Positions 1-8,399 of a DNA stretch of 64,000 nt are shown in pieces. A model generated the notes under the pieces. It was not told the DNA's origin. It saw only the letters and a list, made by a program, of their open reading frames with translations, and made no database searches. The position numbers were made by a program, and so were the translations under genes. The DNA is taken from positions 310,001 to 374,000 of the forward strand of contig NZ_JAIQXV010000002.1 of NCBI RefSeq assembly GCF_020166415.1, read 5' to 3'. Each line of letters starts with the position of its first letter. Within the stretch, counting starts at the first letter, position 1. This DNA is from Deinococcus multiflagellatus. GTDB lineage: Bacteria > Deinococcota > Deinococci > Deinococcales > Deinococcaceae.

Positions 1-219
1 CGCAACGCCCCCACCGCCCTGATGCGCCAGCAGGGCTACGGGCAGGCCTACGCCTACTACTTCGACGACCCGGAAGGTTCGTTTGCCCAGTCTTACGTGC
101 CAGACGGCGTGCAACTGGACCTGTACGCCCCCACCGGCGAGGGCTGGGAAGCGCGCGTGGCGGAGCGCTGGCGCAAGCTCAAAGACGCCCACGGGGAAGG
201 GGAGGGCGGCGGGGGCTGA
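1..219 (+). CDS. rarA: RarA/MgsA AAA+ ATPase, C-terminal fragment
   Basis: Only the last 72 residues are in the window; the gene starts upstream. The visible part begins with RNAPTALM, followed by GYG, a [10 protein letters not shown] stretch and a [16 protein letters not shown] segment. This is the layout of the MgsA C-terminal domain (RNAPT-x-LM-x-x-x-GYG, YAHD, Y-x-PT-x-x-G-x-E) in replication-associated recombination protein A. RarA is a tetrameric clamp-loader-like ATPase acting at stalled replication forks. The ATPase domain itself cannot be checked here. The protein ends in a Gly/Glu tail. Family recognition is from memory of the motif order. Confidence 0.8.
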   Translation, partial: RNAPTALMRQQGYGQAYAYYFDDPEGSFAQSYVPDGVQLDLYAPTGEGWEARVAERWRKLKDAHGEGEGGGG

Positions 220-319
220 GGGCCAAGCTCTGACGGCTAAGCCCTGACAGACAGGACATTCGACGGCGCCCTTTTCCCTACTGTGCAGGCACCACAATTT
301 CGCCGGAGGTGCTTCCGTC

Positions 320-1291
320 ATGCTCAGCCGCCCTGTTCTGCCCCCGCCCCACATTCGTCTCTCCTGGCTGGTGCCGCTGCTGGCTGCGGTCACGGCCCTG
401 GTCCTGCTGCCGTACGCCACGCCCCAGGGCCGCACGCTGCTGGCCGGCGCCGCGCTGTTCGACGCCACCCTGACCACCGCCCTGCTGGTGTGGGCCGCGT
501 CGCCACGCCAGGAACGCCACTGGCCCCGCGCCCTGCTGCTGGGCCTGCGCGGCGGACTCGTGCTGGCCCTGTGCGTCCCGCTGGTGCGGGATTGGTGGGG
601 GCTGGGCGTGGCGGTGCTGGTGGCAGGCGCGGCCCTGGGCCTGCGGGGCCTGCGCCGGCCCCTCCCCGAAGGCTTTGCCGAACTCGACGATGTGGAGCGC
701 GCCGAGGCCTCGCTGGCCCGCGCGCTGCCCTCGCCCCGCATGGCCCGGCTGCTGAGCTACGACGCCCTGCTGTGGCCCCACCTGTGGCGCCGCCCGGCCC
801 TCCCCGAAGGCCAGCACTTCGGCACCCAGCGCGGCTCTTCGGTGCCCGGCACAGTGACGCTGCTGCTGTTTTACACCGCCCTGGAAAGCCTGCCGGTTCA
901 TTTTGTGCTGGCCCCGCACTCGCCCACGGCGGCGGCCCTGCATCTGGCCGCGAACGCGCTGGGCGCCGGGTGGCTGCTGGCCTACACCCGCGCGCTGGCG
1001 CGCCGCCCCCTGACCGTCACCCACCGCCGCCTGTACCTGCGTACCGGGCTGCACTGGACCGCCAGCACGCCGCTGGTCAACGTGCAATCGGCCCGCGCCG
1101 TTGTGGCCGGACAAGACGCCGCTGTGCCCACCATCGCGGTGGGGGTAAAACCGAACGTGGTGCTCACCTTTGCCCAGCCGGTGCGCGTGCTGGGGCCCTA
1201 CGGGATGACGAAAACGGCCGCCCAGCTCAGCCTGCATGTAGACGACCCTAAGGGGTTTCTGGCGGCGGTGGGGGGCGGGACACAGGCCTAA
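320..1291 (+). CDS. Polytopic membrane protein of unknown function
   Basis: Protein of 323 residues that I cannot assign to a named family. About six hydrophobic segments are visible, near residues 14-33, 38-60, 70-88, 92-108, 177-198 and 204-224. About 100 mostly soluble C-terminal residues follow, with alternating hydrophobic strands that could form a bacterial PH-like beta domain (inference). A GGAGG ribosome-binding site lies about 9 bases before the ATG. It is a single-gene unit: the gap downstream holds a hairpin oriented for the opposite strand. The coding region has the same GC-rich third positions as its neighbours, so it looks native. Confidence 0.75.
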   Translation: MLSRPVLPPPHIRLSWLVPLLAAVTALVLLPYATPQGRTLLAGAALFDATLTTALLVWAASPRQERHWPRALLLGLRGGLVLALCVPLVRDWWGLGVAVLVAGAALGLRGLRRPLPEGFAELDDVERAEASLARALPSPRMARLLSYDALLWPHLWRRPALPEGQHFGTQRGSSVPGTVTLLLFYTALESLPVHFVLAPHSPTAAALHLAANALGAGWLLAYTRALARRPLTVTHRRLYLRTGLHWTASTPLVNVQSARAVVAGQDAAVPTIAVGVKPNVVLTFAQPVRVLGPYGMTKTAAQLSLHVDDPKGFLAAVGGGTQA

Positions 1292-1327
1292 CCCCCGGAT
1301 CAGGCACCGGCCTGAAGGCCAAAACAG

Positions 1328-1358
1328 CCCCGCCTGCTCGTCAGAGAAGCAGGCGGGG
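1328..1358 (-). terminator. Hairpin with T-rich tail on the minus strand
   Basis: A perfect 11-bp stem (CCCCGCCTGCT pairing with AGCAGGCGGGG) with a 9-base loop. Read on the minus strand it is followed by TGTTTTGG, so it is best placed to terminate the transcript of the minus-strand gene ending at 1550. On the plus strand there is no T-run. Confidence 0.6.
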
Positions 1359-1549
1359 TGGAGAGGCTCACCGGACGCCGAAGCGTGGTGGTGAGGGGTG
1401 AAGCGTTCAAGGTCAGGCGTGAGGGGTGCTGGGCGTGCCCGGTGAGAGGGGTGACACTTGCCCCAGTGCCTGCGGGAGGTTGCAACGTAACCCTGTTGCG
1501 AGGGGGACTTCCGCTCGCCCTGTGGGCCTCTCCGCTCTGCACTGTGCGC

Positions 1550-2008
1550 CTAAGCGGGCAGGTCCGTCAACCAGTTGGTCTGCTGAATCTGGGCTTCCAG
1601 TTCGCGGCGGGCTTTGGCCAGTGCGTCCACCTGCGTCTGGAGCACCCGGGCGGGCAGGGTGGGGAGAATACGCACTTCGCTGGTGCTGTAGCGGGTGGGG
1701 CGTTCAGAGGCGGTCAGGGCGGCGCGGCGCAACGCCTTCAGGCGCAGGTCGAGCAGGTCACGCCTTGTCAGGGCGTCGGTCAGGGTTTCACCGCCCGGCA
1801 GCGTGGCCGACAGGTTGGCGCGGTGAATCCGGGGCAGCAGGGTATTCAGCGCGCCGACCACCCGGTCGAACTCTTCCAACAGGGCCTGGGGCGACTCCGA
1901 CGGCTCCTCGCCTTCCTGCACCAGCATGTTCCGAACAAGGCGCTCTTCCAGCTGAGCGGCGCGTTTTTGAAGGTCGGCACGTTCAATCAGGGCTTCGGCC
2001 AGTTTCAT
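1550..2008 (-). CDS. DIP1984 family protein
   Basis: Protein of 152 residues starting MKLAEALIERADLQKR, with a heptad-like N-terminal helix and TLLPRIHRANL and LRLKALRRAA segments. This pattern is typical of the DIP1984 (septicolysin-like) family of small helical cytosolic proteins with no established biochemical role. It is full length for the family. An IS4-family element has inserted with its duplicated target only 14 bases upstream of the ATG, so the original promoter is probably separated from the gene. Expression may now depend on the IS or be lost (inference). Confidence 0.8.
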   Translation of the reverse strand: MKLAEALIERADLQKRAAQLEERLVRNMLVQEGEEPSESPQALLEEFDRVVGALNTLLPRIHRANLSATLPGGETLTDALTRRDLLDLRLKALRRAALTASERPTRYSTSEVRILPTLPARVLQTQVDALAKARRELEAQIQQTNWLTDLPA

Positions 2009-2021
2009 CGGCTTCAGCGTA

Positions 2022-2030
2022 CCGGCTGCG
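2022..2030. repeat. Left 9-bp target-site duplication of the passenger-carrying IS
   Basis: CCGGCTGCG here is repeated exactly at 3917-3925, immediately outside the two inverted ends of the element. Confidence 0.85.
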
Positions 2031-2050
2031 CTGACTACCAGTCAAAACTC
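2031..2050 (+). repeat. Left terminal inverted repeat
   Basis: CTGACTACCAGTCAAAACTC, identical to the complement of the right end at 3897-3916. The ends of the second copy (11939, 13070) also start CTGAC and place TCAAAAC 11 bases in, so the spacing is conserved. Confidence 0.85.
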
Positions 2051-2346
2051 GTCGTCAACGTCAATCAGAGCCGTTAATCTACTGATCCGTGCGTTGATCC
2101 ATAGCAGCAGAGGAGGCGGAGTACACCTGGGGCCACTCGTCGGCACTTGACCCCGATATGGTGAATGGTCGCCCCCTCGGGCAAGGAGCGCGCTACAGAT
2201 TTATGCTCGGATCAGTAATGGTGCTAGGCGGAAGAAGCGGCTGAGAAATCAGGCCCTGCTGATCACTCCCACATTTACAGCACACTTGCCACCGGTCGGC
2301 CGAATATTGCTCTTCCTTCTGCGAACGGAAGTGGCACACTAACGGG

Positions 2347-2784
2347 ATGAACTGGTGGGTAGAAGGACGTAGTGGATTCCGGGCTAGCCTGTTGATTATT
2401 GGGCTCTCGTCCTGCTCATCTGCACCCAATCAGGCGGCCCAACAGTTACAGGTCCAAGCGCAAGCCTTCTTGGGAACGCAGAATCCATGTCTCCACACAT
2501 CTGAAGTCACTGACGAGGACCACTATTACGTTGGGTGGGATCAAGTGGCGTCCAAACAGGTAAATGTTTCTGCGCAAGAAACTCTTCCTATCCATATCGA
2601 GAACGTCGAAGAGCTTATTTCTCGCGATAATGCTCAGGTTGTGCGAAAATTAATCTCCCCGAATGCAGTTGCCGAGATAGAGACGATAAACCCTGTTTCT
2701 TATATCCGATTGTCATTCAAGGGTGAAGGCAAAGAACGAAAAATGATCAAGCAAACGTGTTTGATGGAGGACTTGAACGGCTGA
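2347..2784 (+). CDS. IS passenger: putative lipoprotein of unknown function
   Basis: Protein of 145 residues. The N-terminus RASLLIIGLSSC reads as a short signal peptide with an LSSC lipobox (Cys about residue 23), so surface attachment by a lipid anchor is likely. The remainder is acidic and hydrophilic with no domain I recognise. Base composition is visibly more AT-rich than the flanking genes, suggesting foreign origin. It converges on the transposase gene and their 3' ends overlap by 38 bp. It lies wholly between the terminal repeats of the element and is absent from the simple copy. The 2051-2346 stretch upstream holds no gene, only a possible promoter I cannot define. Confidence 0.6.
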   Translation: MNWWVEGRSGFRASLLIIGLSSCSSAPNQAAQQLQVQAQAFLGTQNPCLHTSEVTDEDHYYVGWDQVASKQVNVSAQETLPIHIENVEELISRDNAQVVRKLISPNAVAEIETINPVSYIRLSFKGEGKERKMIKQTCLMEDLNG

Positions 2785-3853
2785 GTCCCCTCTTGCCTTC
2801 AAAACGGCCTAAAAGTCGCTGCACGCTTTGCCAAGCAGAAGGCGATGGGTGAAGCAACAGATCTTGAAGATGGTCAAGGCCCATTCGGAACACGGACACC
2901 ATGCGGTGTCCGTGTTTCTTGCGTTTAACAGGCTGTTTGGCGGCCAAGAGCTGGCCCGTGACGCAGGCCCAGATGAAGGCGGCAGACACGCAGGTGAGCA
3001 GCGTCGAGACACGTTCAGCCTGTGTCAGGCCAGTGTCTTCCAGATTAAAGCCTCTGGTTTTGAGAGCTGAGTGCAGATTTTCTGCCTGCCAGCGCTGGGC
3101 ATAGCGGCGGAGATTCACCGAAGCGTGGCCCCGATAAGCGAGGTACAAGACCTCTCCAGCAGCATTCTTGGTGGCACACAGGCGCAAGGGCACGCCGTAG
3201 ACGACGACAGAGCGGTGCCGGCAGCGAATCTCGCCCGTCTGAAGCTTCTTAAAGCAGGCCCAGATGGGCAGTTTGCCGGTTCCGATGGTGGTTATGGCCG
3301 GGAGACGAATACAGGGCGCAATGCCATGCTGATGCAGATACGTGAACCACGACTTCCCGATGAACTCCCGGTCCGCCAGCAGAGTTCCAATGTGTCGCTC
3401 GGGGCAACACTGAAGGAATCGGCTCAGGAGCGCTTCGCGCACCTGTTGCGAGCTGCTGCCCCCATGAGGGAGCAGGGCCCACATCAGCGGCAGACTGAAG
3501 CCGTCCCAGACGGCGGACAGGAGGAGAATATTGACATCCTGCTTGCCGAGCTTCCAATTGGTGCGGTCCAGGATCAGGTGCAGCTCGCTGTCCGGGAGGA
3601 ATGAGAGCGCAAACCGTGCGAAGAGCTGGGCAGGGAACTCGAAACGGACAAACCGGCGCAACCGCTGGTACCGCGTGTCGAGTGAGCCGGGTAACGGCCC
3701 ATGGGTCTTCAAGGTGTACAGCACGACACTGCGGGCTTGCACCATGGCCAAGATCAAGGCTGCCAGCACCTCCAGGCGCCGGGCATCGATGGGAAACGCA
3801 GACCGCAGCGCAGTCTGCAAGGTCTCGTGGGGGTGTCGGCTCCGGGTTTTCAT
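2747..3853 (-). CDS. IS4-family DDE transposase
   Basis: Protein of 368 residues. The first catalytic Asp is in LILDRTNW, the second in LADREFIG, and the third block RYAQRWQAENLHSALK gives exactly the Y-x2-R-x3-E-x6-K signature of the IS4 family. The copy at 11943-13007 is clearly homologous, roughly two thirds identical by eye. Here the reading frame runs about 18 residues past the usual GRFE terminus into the passenger region, ending in a divergent tail (SRSSPPSNTFA). The core is intact, so the enzyme is probably active. Confidence 0.9.
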   Translation of the reverse strand: MKTRSRHPHETLQTALRSAFPIDARRLEVLAALILAMVQARSVVLYTLKTHGPLPGSLDTRYQRLRRFVRFEFPAQLFARFALSFLPDSELHLILDRTNWKLGKQDVNILLLSAVWDGFSLPLMWALLPHGGSSSQQVREALLSRFLQCCPERHIGTLLADREFIGKSWFTYLHQHGIAPCIRLPAITTIGTGKLPIWACFKKLQTGEIRCRHRSVVVYGVPLRLCATKNAAGEVLYLAYRGHASVNLRRYAQRWQAENLHSALKTRGFNLEDTGLTQAERVSTLLTCVSAAFIWACVTGQLLAAKQPVKRKKHGHRMVSVFRMGLDHLQDLLLHPSPSAWQSVQRLLGRFEGKRGLSRSSPPSNTFA

Positions 3854-3916
3854 TGCAGAAACACCCTAAAGGCGCCGACTTTTCCTTGGCTGTCAGGAGT
3901 TTTGACTGGTAGTCAG

Positions 3917-3925
3917 CCGGCTGCG
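3917..3925. repeat. Right 9-bp target-site duplication
   Basis: CCGGCTGCG, identical to 2022-2030. Removing the element and one copy would restore the sequence upstream of the DIP1984 gene. Confidence 0.85.
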
Positions 3926-4216
3926 TTCGCCCGGGGCCGGAGAGTTCTGCAGGGGTGGCGCGGCCACGTCGCCCTGACCCGCCCCTCTGCTGATCACGGC
4001 CTGATCATGGGGGGCGGTGTTCACTGGGCCCAGCGCCCGAACAGCGCCGCCAGCACGCCCGCCCGGTCCTGTTCCCGCGCCCGCCCCTGCGGCGCCGCTC
4101 TGCCGCCTGCAGGGCAGGGGAGGCCATTGCCCGCGACCTGTCGCCACCGTTTGCCCAGCCGCCCTCAGCTCTCGCCGTCCCGTTTTGCCGGCCCGTCACC
4201 CCTGGAGGAGAGGATC
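3926..4216. other. Gap without a recognisable gene
   Basis: This stretch continues the intergenic DNA that the IS split. It is GC-rich. I see no supported reading frame or strong hairpin in it, apart from the GGAGGAG ribosome-binding site at its right end. Confidence 0.5.
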
Positions 4217-4465
4217 ATGACCGACCAGCCCGCGCCCGCCCGCCGCAGCGCCACCTTCACCGTGGATTTCGGTGACACCCCACTCTCGCCCGAGTTCCGC
4301 GCCCTGCTGGACCGCCGCCTGCGCCTGACCACCATGCAGACCCTCGCCGAGCTGGACCTGCACGGCGACAGCGAACTGCACTACAAGTTTCCCAAAGAGT
4401 GGATGGGCATTTTTATTCGCCCGGACAAGCAGATTGCCGAGCGGCTGCGGTCGTTCACCCGCTAG
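4217..4465 (+). CDS. Small conserved-looking protein, function unknown
   Basis: An 82-residue protein with a clear GGAGGAG ribosome-binding site 8 bases before the ATG, which decides the start. It has a basic middle (DRRLRLTTMQTLAELDLHG) and a KFPKEWMGIFIRPDKQ segment, no membrane segment and no cysteines. It is followed after 3 bases by the Cys-rich gene at 4469, so the two are probably co-transcribed. No family recognised. Confidence 0.7.
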   Translation: MTDQPAPARRSATFTVDFGDTPLSPEFRALLDRRLRLTTMQTLAELDLHGDSELHYKFPKEWMGIFIRPDKQIAERLRSFTR

Positions 4466-4468
4466 GCC

Positions 4469-4879
4469 ATGACCGCCTTGCCCCGTGGGCCGCTGCTGTG
4501 TCCCAGTTCCACCTGCGCGCCCGGCCATCTGCTGATCGGCGTGGTGGCGCCCGGCGGCCTGATTCAGCTGCTGCCCAGCGCCCTGGAGGTGGACGCCGAG
4601 TTTGTGGCCGCCGCCCACACCGGCCGCGCGCCGGAAAAACGCTTCCGCTTCGCCTCGCCCTGTCAGGCCGGGGGCTGCGCGCAGTGGACCGGGCAGCGCT
4701 GCGGCGTGATTGACGCGGTGGCCGAGGTGGTGCCCACGCAGCCCGGCGCGGCCCTGCCCGCGTGCAGCATCCGGGACCGCTGCCGCTGGTACATGCAGAC
4801 CGGCGAGGGCGCCTGTCAGGGCTGCGCCTATGTGGTCACAGACCTGGGGACTACCGCTGGGCACCCGGCCCTCAGTTAG
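4469..4879 (+). CDS. Cysteine-rich protein, possible metal or Fe-S binder
   Basis: A 136-residue protein with about ten cysteines in clustered motifs: CPSSTC near residues 11-16, CQAGGC near 65-70, a single Cys near 78, C-x5-C near 99-105, and C-x2-C (CQGC) near 115-118. The spacing suggests metal or Fe-S coordination (inference). Tryptophans flank the clusters (QWTGQRCG, CRWY). It starts 3 bases after the stop of the gene at 4217 and is probably translated from the same mRNA. No named family recognised. Confidence 0.65.
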   Translation: MTALPRGPLLCPSSTCAPGHLLIGVVAPGGLIQLLPSALEVDAEFVAAAHTGRAPEKRFRFASPCQAGGCAQWTGQRCGVIDAVAEVVPTQPGAALPACSIRDRCRWYMQTGEGACQGCAYVVTDLGTTAGHPALS

Positions 4880-5059
4880 CCGCCGGGCACCAGCAGGGGG
4901 AGCGCGCCACCCATTGGGGTCGGCGCGCCTCTTCCTGAATTGGGAATTGGGCCAATGCGTTCTGGTCAATGGTTCGGCCAGGTTCAGCGTCCACGGCAAC
5001 GAGCAGCAATCAATACGGTATTTTTGCTCTTTCCCCTTGTGTAGGGCTGGGACAGCTCG

Positions 5060-5130
5060 CACCGCGAGAGGTTGGGGCTTGAAAAGCTGCGCAGCAGAGG
5101 GGGGTGAGCGGGCTCAGTCGCCCACACCAC
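5060..5130 (-). repeat. Copy of a dispersed intergenic repeat, shared with nuo spacers
   Basis: On the minus strand this segment reads GTGTGGGCGACTGAGC, then CCCCCTCTGCTGCGCAGCT. The latter 19-mer also occurs in the nuoI-nuoJ spacer (about 30150-30170), in the same order relative to a GGGCGCTTGGGCTGAG-like block. Confidence 0.55.
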
Positions 5131-5189
5131 GTTTTCGGAACGGCCCCCTCCACAGGCTTAAAAAGTGTCCGAACCATTTCTGGTAGGGC

Positions 5190-5290
5190 CTGCTGTCCAT
5201 TTCTGGAGCATCCGGGACAGAACTGGATGCTTCTCTCCTGCGGAGCCTTCCAGGTCCAATTCCCGGACATCCGTCTCTTTTCCCTCCCCG
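5190..5290 (+). repeat. Degenerate copy of the 137-bp palindromic repeat family
   Basis: It shares GTCCATTTC, the stem around GAACTGGATG, CCAATTCCCGGA and ATCCGT with the copies at 52168-52304 and 62647-62784, in the same order. It has a 22-bp insertion and lacks the 3' hairpin. The AGCATCC/GGATGCT stem replaces AACATCC/GGATGTT, so the pairing is preserved. The rest of the 4880-5363 gap holds no supported gene. Confidence 0.6.
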
Positions 5291-5347
5291 AATTGGGTCA
5301 ATGCTTTCTAAGCCACTCGGCGCACGGTCAGGCTGGGGCGTGGCCGG

Positions 5348-5353
5348 TATGCT
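5348..5353 (+). promoter_or_regulatory. -10 element (TATGCT) of mutS2
   Basis: TATGCT ends 10 bases before the ATG at 5364. That gives a leader of only a few bases, and supports this start over the in-frame ATG at 5301, which lies upstream of the promoter. Confidence 0.5.
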
Positions 5354-5363
5354 CCTGAGCGAG

Positions 5364-7667
5364 ATGTCCTTCGATGCCCGCGCCCTGTCCGCCCTGGATT
5401 TTCCCCGCATCCTCTCTGCCCTGGCCGAGCGCAGCGCCACCACCCTGGGGGCGGCGCGTGCCCGCAGCCTGCGCCCGTCGAGCGACGCCGGGCGGATTGC
5501 GCGGGAACTGGACGAGGTGGAAGACGCCCTGTTCGGGGTCAGTCTGTCCCTGGGCGGCATTCAGGACATCAGTGAGCTGCACGCCCGCGCGCAGGAAGGC
5601 CGGGTGCTGACTGGGCAGGAACTGCTGAGCGCCGCCTATTCCCTGGACGGCGCCATGACGGTGGGGCGCGCCATCAATGCCAATTCGCGCGGGCCGCTGC
5701 GCGAGGTGGCCGGGGACCTGGGCGACCACAGTGAGCTGGTGCGCCGGGTGCTCTCGGCCCTGGACCGCGACGGCGCCGTGCGCGACGACGCCAGCCCGCG
5801 CCTGCGCGACCTGCGCAAACGCATTGAGCCCCTGCGCGGGCGCATCCGGGAAAAACTGGCCGCCACGCTGGACAAGTGGGCCGACGTATTGCAGGAGCAC
5901 ATCGTCACCATTCGCCGCGACCGCTACGTGCTGCCGGTGCAGGCCAGCCGGGTGGGGCAGGTGCAGGGCATCATCGTGGACGCCAGCGCCACCGGCCAGA
6001 CCTACTTTGTGGAACCGGCGGCGGTGACGCAGCTGAACAACGAACTCACGCGCCTGATCCTGGACGAAGAAGCCGAGGTCCGGCGCATTTTGACGGAACT
6101 GTCGGGCCTGCTGGCCGCCGACAGCGCCGTGCCCCTGACCCTTTCGGCCGTGGGCGAACTGGACCTGATCGCCGCCAAGGCCCGGCTGGCCCGCGACTGG
6201 CGCCTGAACCGGCCCGAGAGCGTGCCCGGCGGCACCTACGACCTGCGCGAGGTGCGTCACCCCCTGATTGAAAACCCGGTCGCCAACGACATCTCGCTGG
6301 GCGACACCAAGCTGCTGCTGATCACAGGCCCCAACATGGGCGGCAAGACGGCCACCATCAAAACCCTGGGTCTGGCCGTGTTGATGCACCAGTGCGGCAT
6401 GTACGTGGCGGCGGCCAGCGCGAAGTTGCCGGTGGTGCGCGACGTGCTGGTGGACATTGGCGACGAACAGAGCATTGAGGCGTCCCTGTCCACCTTTGCC
6501 AGTCACCTCAAGCACCTGCGCTACGTGCTGCGCCACGCCGCCCCCGACACGCTGGTGCTGGTGGACGAGTTGGGTTCGGGCACCGACCCCAACGAGGGCG
6601 CCGCACTGGCCCAAGCGATGATCGAGTGTCTGCTGGCGCAGGACGCGCGCGGCGTCATTACCTCGCACCTCTCGCCCCTGAAGCTGTTTGCGCTGGAAAC
6701 GCCGGGCCTGAAAAACGCCTCGATGGGCTTTGATGTGGACACCCTGGCCCCCACCTACGTCTTGCAGGTGGGACAGCCGGGGCGTTCCTTTGCGCTGGCG
6801 ATTGCGCAGCGCATGGGGCTGCTCGCCGGTGTCCTGAACCGCGCCGAGGAGCTGCTGGGCCCCGACGCTGGCCTGATGGAGCGCATGTTGGAGGGCCTGG
6901 AGCGAGAGCGCCGCGACCTGCGCGCCCAGCTGGACGCCACCGCCGCCGCCCGCCAGAGCGCCGAGGCCGAACTGGGCCGGGTGCGGCAGGAGCGCGAAAC
7001 CCTGGAAGCCCGCCGGGGCGAGATGCTGGCTGAGGCCGCCCAGAAGGCCGAATCGCTGTACGCCGACGCCATTGAGCGGGTGCGGACCCTGCGCGCCCGC
7101 GCCCAGGAAGACAGCGCCCGCCCGCGCGTGATGCAGGAACTGCGCGAGCTGCGCGTGGCTGCCCAGAAGGCCCGCCCGGCGGCGGCCCCGCGCGAGGACC
7201 GGGGCGACCCCATTCGCGTAGGCAGCGTGGTGGACGTGCCGGCCTACAACGCCAGCGGGCAGGTACTGGAACTGCGCGGCGACGATCTGGTGGTGCAGCT
7301 GGGCGTGATGAAGGTGGGCGTCAAGCGCCGCGACGTGCGCTTGAAGGGCGAGCCCAAGCCGGTGGCGGCGGGCGCGCCCAAGACCCGGGGCCCACGCTTT
7401 ACCGGCACGACCGCCAGCACCTTCCAGAACGAACTGCAGCTGCGCGGCCTGGGCGTAGAAGAGGCGGTGGAAGAACTGCGCGCCGCCATTCTGGAAGCCC
7501 ACGCCCTGAAAGAAAGCCCGCTGCGCGTGGTGCACGGCAAGGGCCAGGGCGTGCTGCGGCGCCTGCTGCGCGAGTACCTGAAGGGCGAGAAGAAGGTCGA
7601 ATCCTTCCACGACGCCGAGGCCAACCAGGGCGGCCACGGCGTGACCATCGTGAACATCCGGCGCTGA
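5364..7667 (+). CDS. mutS2: Endonuclease MutS2
   Basis: Protein of 767 residues, the usual MutS2 length. It lacks the mismatch-binding N-terminal domain of MutS1. A Walker A motif GPNMGGKT lies near residue 322, the ABC-type signature region SIEASLSTF follows, and a Walker [13 protein letters not shown] lies near 400. A long charged coiled region follows (about 490-600). The C-terminal Smr domain has HGKGQG near 724. MutS2 acts on recombination intermediates and branched DNA rather than on mismatches; in Deinococcus it has been linked to tolerance of oxidative damage. The usual Smr motif LDLRG reads LQLRG here, replacing an acidic residue. Confidence 0.93.
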   Translation: MSFDARALSALDFPRILSALAERSATTLGAARARSLRPSSDAGRIARELDEVEDALFGVSLSLGGIQDISELHARAQEGRVLTGQELLSAAYSLDGAMTVGRAINANSRGPLREVAGDLGDHSELVRRVLSALDRDGAVRDDASPRLRDLRKRIEPLRGRIREKLAATLDKWADVLQEHIVTIRRDRYVLPVQASRVGQVQGIIVDASATGQTYFVEPAAVTQLNNELTRLILDEEAEVRRILTELSGLLAADSAVPLTLSAVGELDLIAAKARLARDWRLNRPESVPGGTYDLREVRHPLIENPVANDISLGDTKLLLITGPNMGGKTATIKTLGLAVLMHQCGMYVAAASAKLPVVRDVLVDIGDEQSIEASLSTFASHLKHLRYVLRHAAPDTLVLVDELGSGTDPNEGAALAQAMIECLLAQDARGVITSHLSPLKLFALETPGLKNASMGFDVDTLAPTYVLQVGQPGRSFALAIAQRMGLLAGVLNRAEELLGPDAGLMERMLEGLERERRDLRAQLDATAAARQSAEAELGRVRQERETLEARRGEMLAEAAQKAESLYADAIERVRTLRARAQEDSARPRVMQELRELRVAAQKARPAAAPREDRGDPIRVGSVVDVPAYNASGQVLELRGDDLVVQLGVMKVGVKRRDVRLKGEPKPVAAGAPKTRGPRFTGTTASTFQNELQLRGLGVEEAVEELRAAILEAHALKESPLRVVHGKGQGVLRRLLREYLKGEKKVESFHDAEANQGGHGVTIVNIRR

Positions 7668-7717
7668 GGGGCGGGGCAGGCTGGGCAGCGGGTGGCCGGC
7701 GCGCCGCCCCTGGGGCC

Positions 7718-8239
7718 ATGACCCGCCATGTCCTGGGGTGGACCCTCCTGGCCCTGACCCTGGCGGCCTGTGACCCTCAGGGGCTGGATCTTTATAGCCC
7801 AGTCAGTGCGCGCGACTATGTCCGGTCCTGCGCCCGCAGTCAGACCGACGTGTACTGCGAGGCCCTTTTGCCCACCCTCGCCGCCGTGCAGGGGCCGGTG
7901 GCGGTCCTGGTGCCGAATATGGGCGACGACGAGCGAACCGCCCATCTGGCCCGCCTGCTGGCCGAGAAGGGCCTGAGCACCGAAGCCTTCCTGCGCGACG
8001 AGGCCGCGAAAGCCGCGTTTGCCCGCGCGAACCTCTTTGCGCTGAACCGGCTGACCACGGGCGTGCACCGAACGCTCGACGGGCGACCCCATCAGGTTCG
8101 CTGCGACCCCGGGCAGGAGGTCTGCCACGTGGACGACCTGAGCGGCGTCAACCGCCTTCAGCATCTGCCGCCGGGCAACGGCAGTGTCTACGCCACAGCG
8201 GCGCCGAGCGCAGACGCCCTGCCCTTCTTCCGCTTCTGA
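7718..8239 (+). CDS. Putative lipoprotein, function unknown
   Basis: Protein of 173 residues. MTRHVLGWTLLALTLAAC is a lipoprotein signal with a lipobox ending at Cys 18. The mature part contains five more cysteines (SCARS, YCEAL, RCDPGQEVCHVDD), compatible with disulfides in the cell envelope. VAVLVPNMGDDE followed by LLAEKGLSTEAFLRDE loosely recalls a degenerate fasciclin-like fold, but I would not name it. It follows mutS2 by 50 bases and may be read through from it. Confidence 0.65.
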   Translation: MTRHVLGWTLLALTLAACDPQGLDLYSPVSARDYVRSCARSQTDVYCEALLPTLAAVQGPVAVLVPNMGDDERTAHLARLLAEKGLSTEAFLRDEAAKAAFARANLFALNRLTTGVHRTLDGRPHQVRCDPGQEVCHVDDLSGVNRLQHLPPGNGSVYATAAPSADALPFFRF

Positions 8240-8386
8240 CCGCTCCGGGGCCCGCGCCAACCTGAGATCAGCAGGGGCCCTTGGCGCCGCTGTCTCTTGC
8301 CGACTGTGCTCTGGAGCCGCCGTGGGAAGCGCCCAGGGCAGCTTTGCTCTGTAGACACGCGATCTCTCGCCACCGGAGCGCCCTGC

Positions 8387-8392
8387 TAGCAT
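8387..8392 (+). promoter_or_regulatory. -10 element (TAGCAT) for a leaderless mRNA
   Basis: TAGCAT ends 7 bases before the GTG at 8400, the geometry of Deinococcus leaderless promoters. No ribosome-binding site precedes this start. Confidence 0.6.
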
Positions 8393-8399
8393 CCCGGCT

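Larger units (their letters stand above)
2031..3916 (-). mobile_element. IS4-family element of 1886 bp with a passenger gene
   Basis: The ends are perfect 20-bp inverted repeats (CTGACTACCAGTCAAAACTC at 2031-2050, its complement at 3897-3916), flanked by the exact 9-bp duplication CCGGCTGCG. Inside lie a full transposase on the minus strand and, between the transposase and the left end, a plus-strand lipoprotein gene absent from the simple copy at 11939-13070. Near 2788-2806, where the simple element would end, the sequence keeps CTTCAAAACG but has lost the CTGACTA tip. The functional left end is therefore the outer one, and the element moved as a unit with its cargo. Confidence 0.85.

Noticed and set aside
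5328..7637. Long open frame on the minus strand opposite mutS2
   Set aside because: It is a shadow produced by GC-rich third codon positions. Its translation is Ala/Gly/His/Gln-rich without motifs, while the plus strand encodes a complete MutS2. The same applies to long frames opposite nuoG, lysS, amylosucrase and others.
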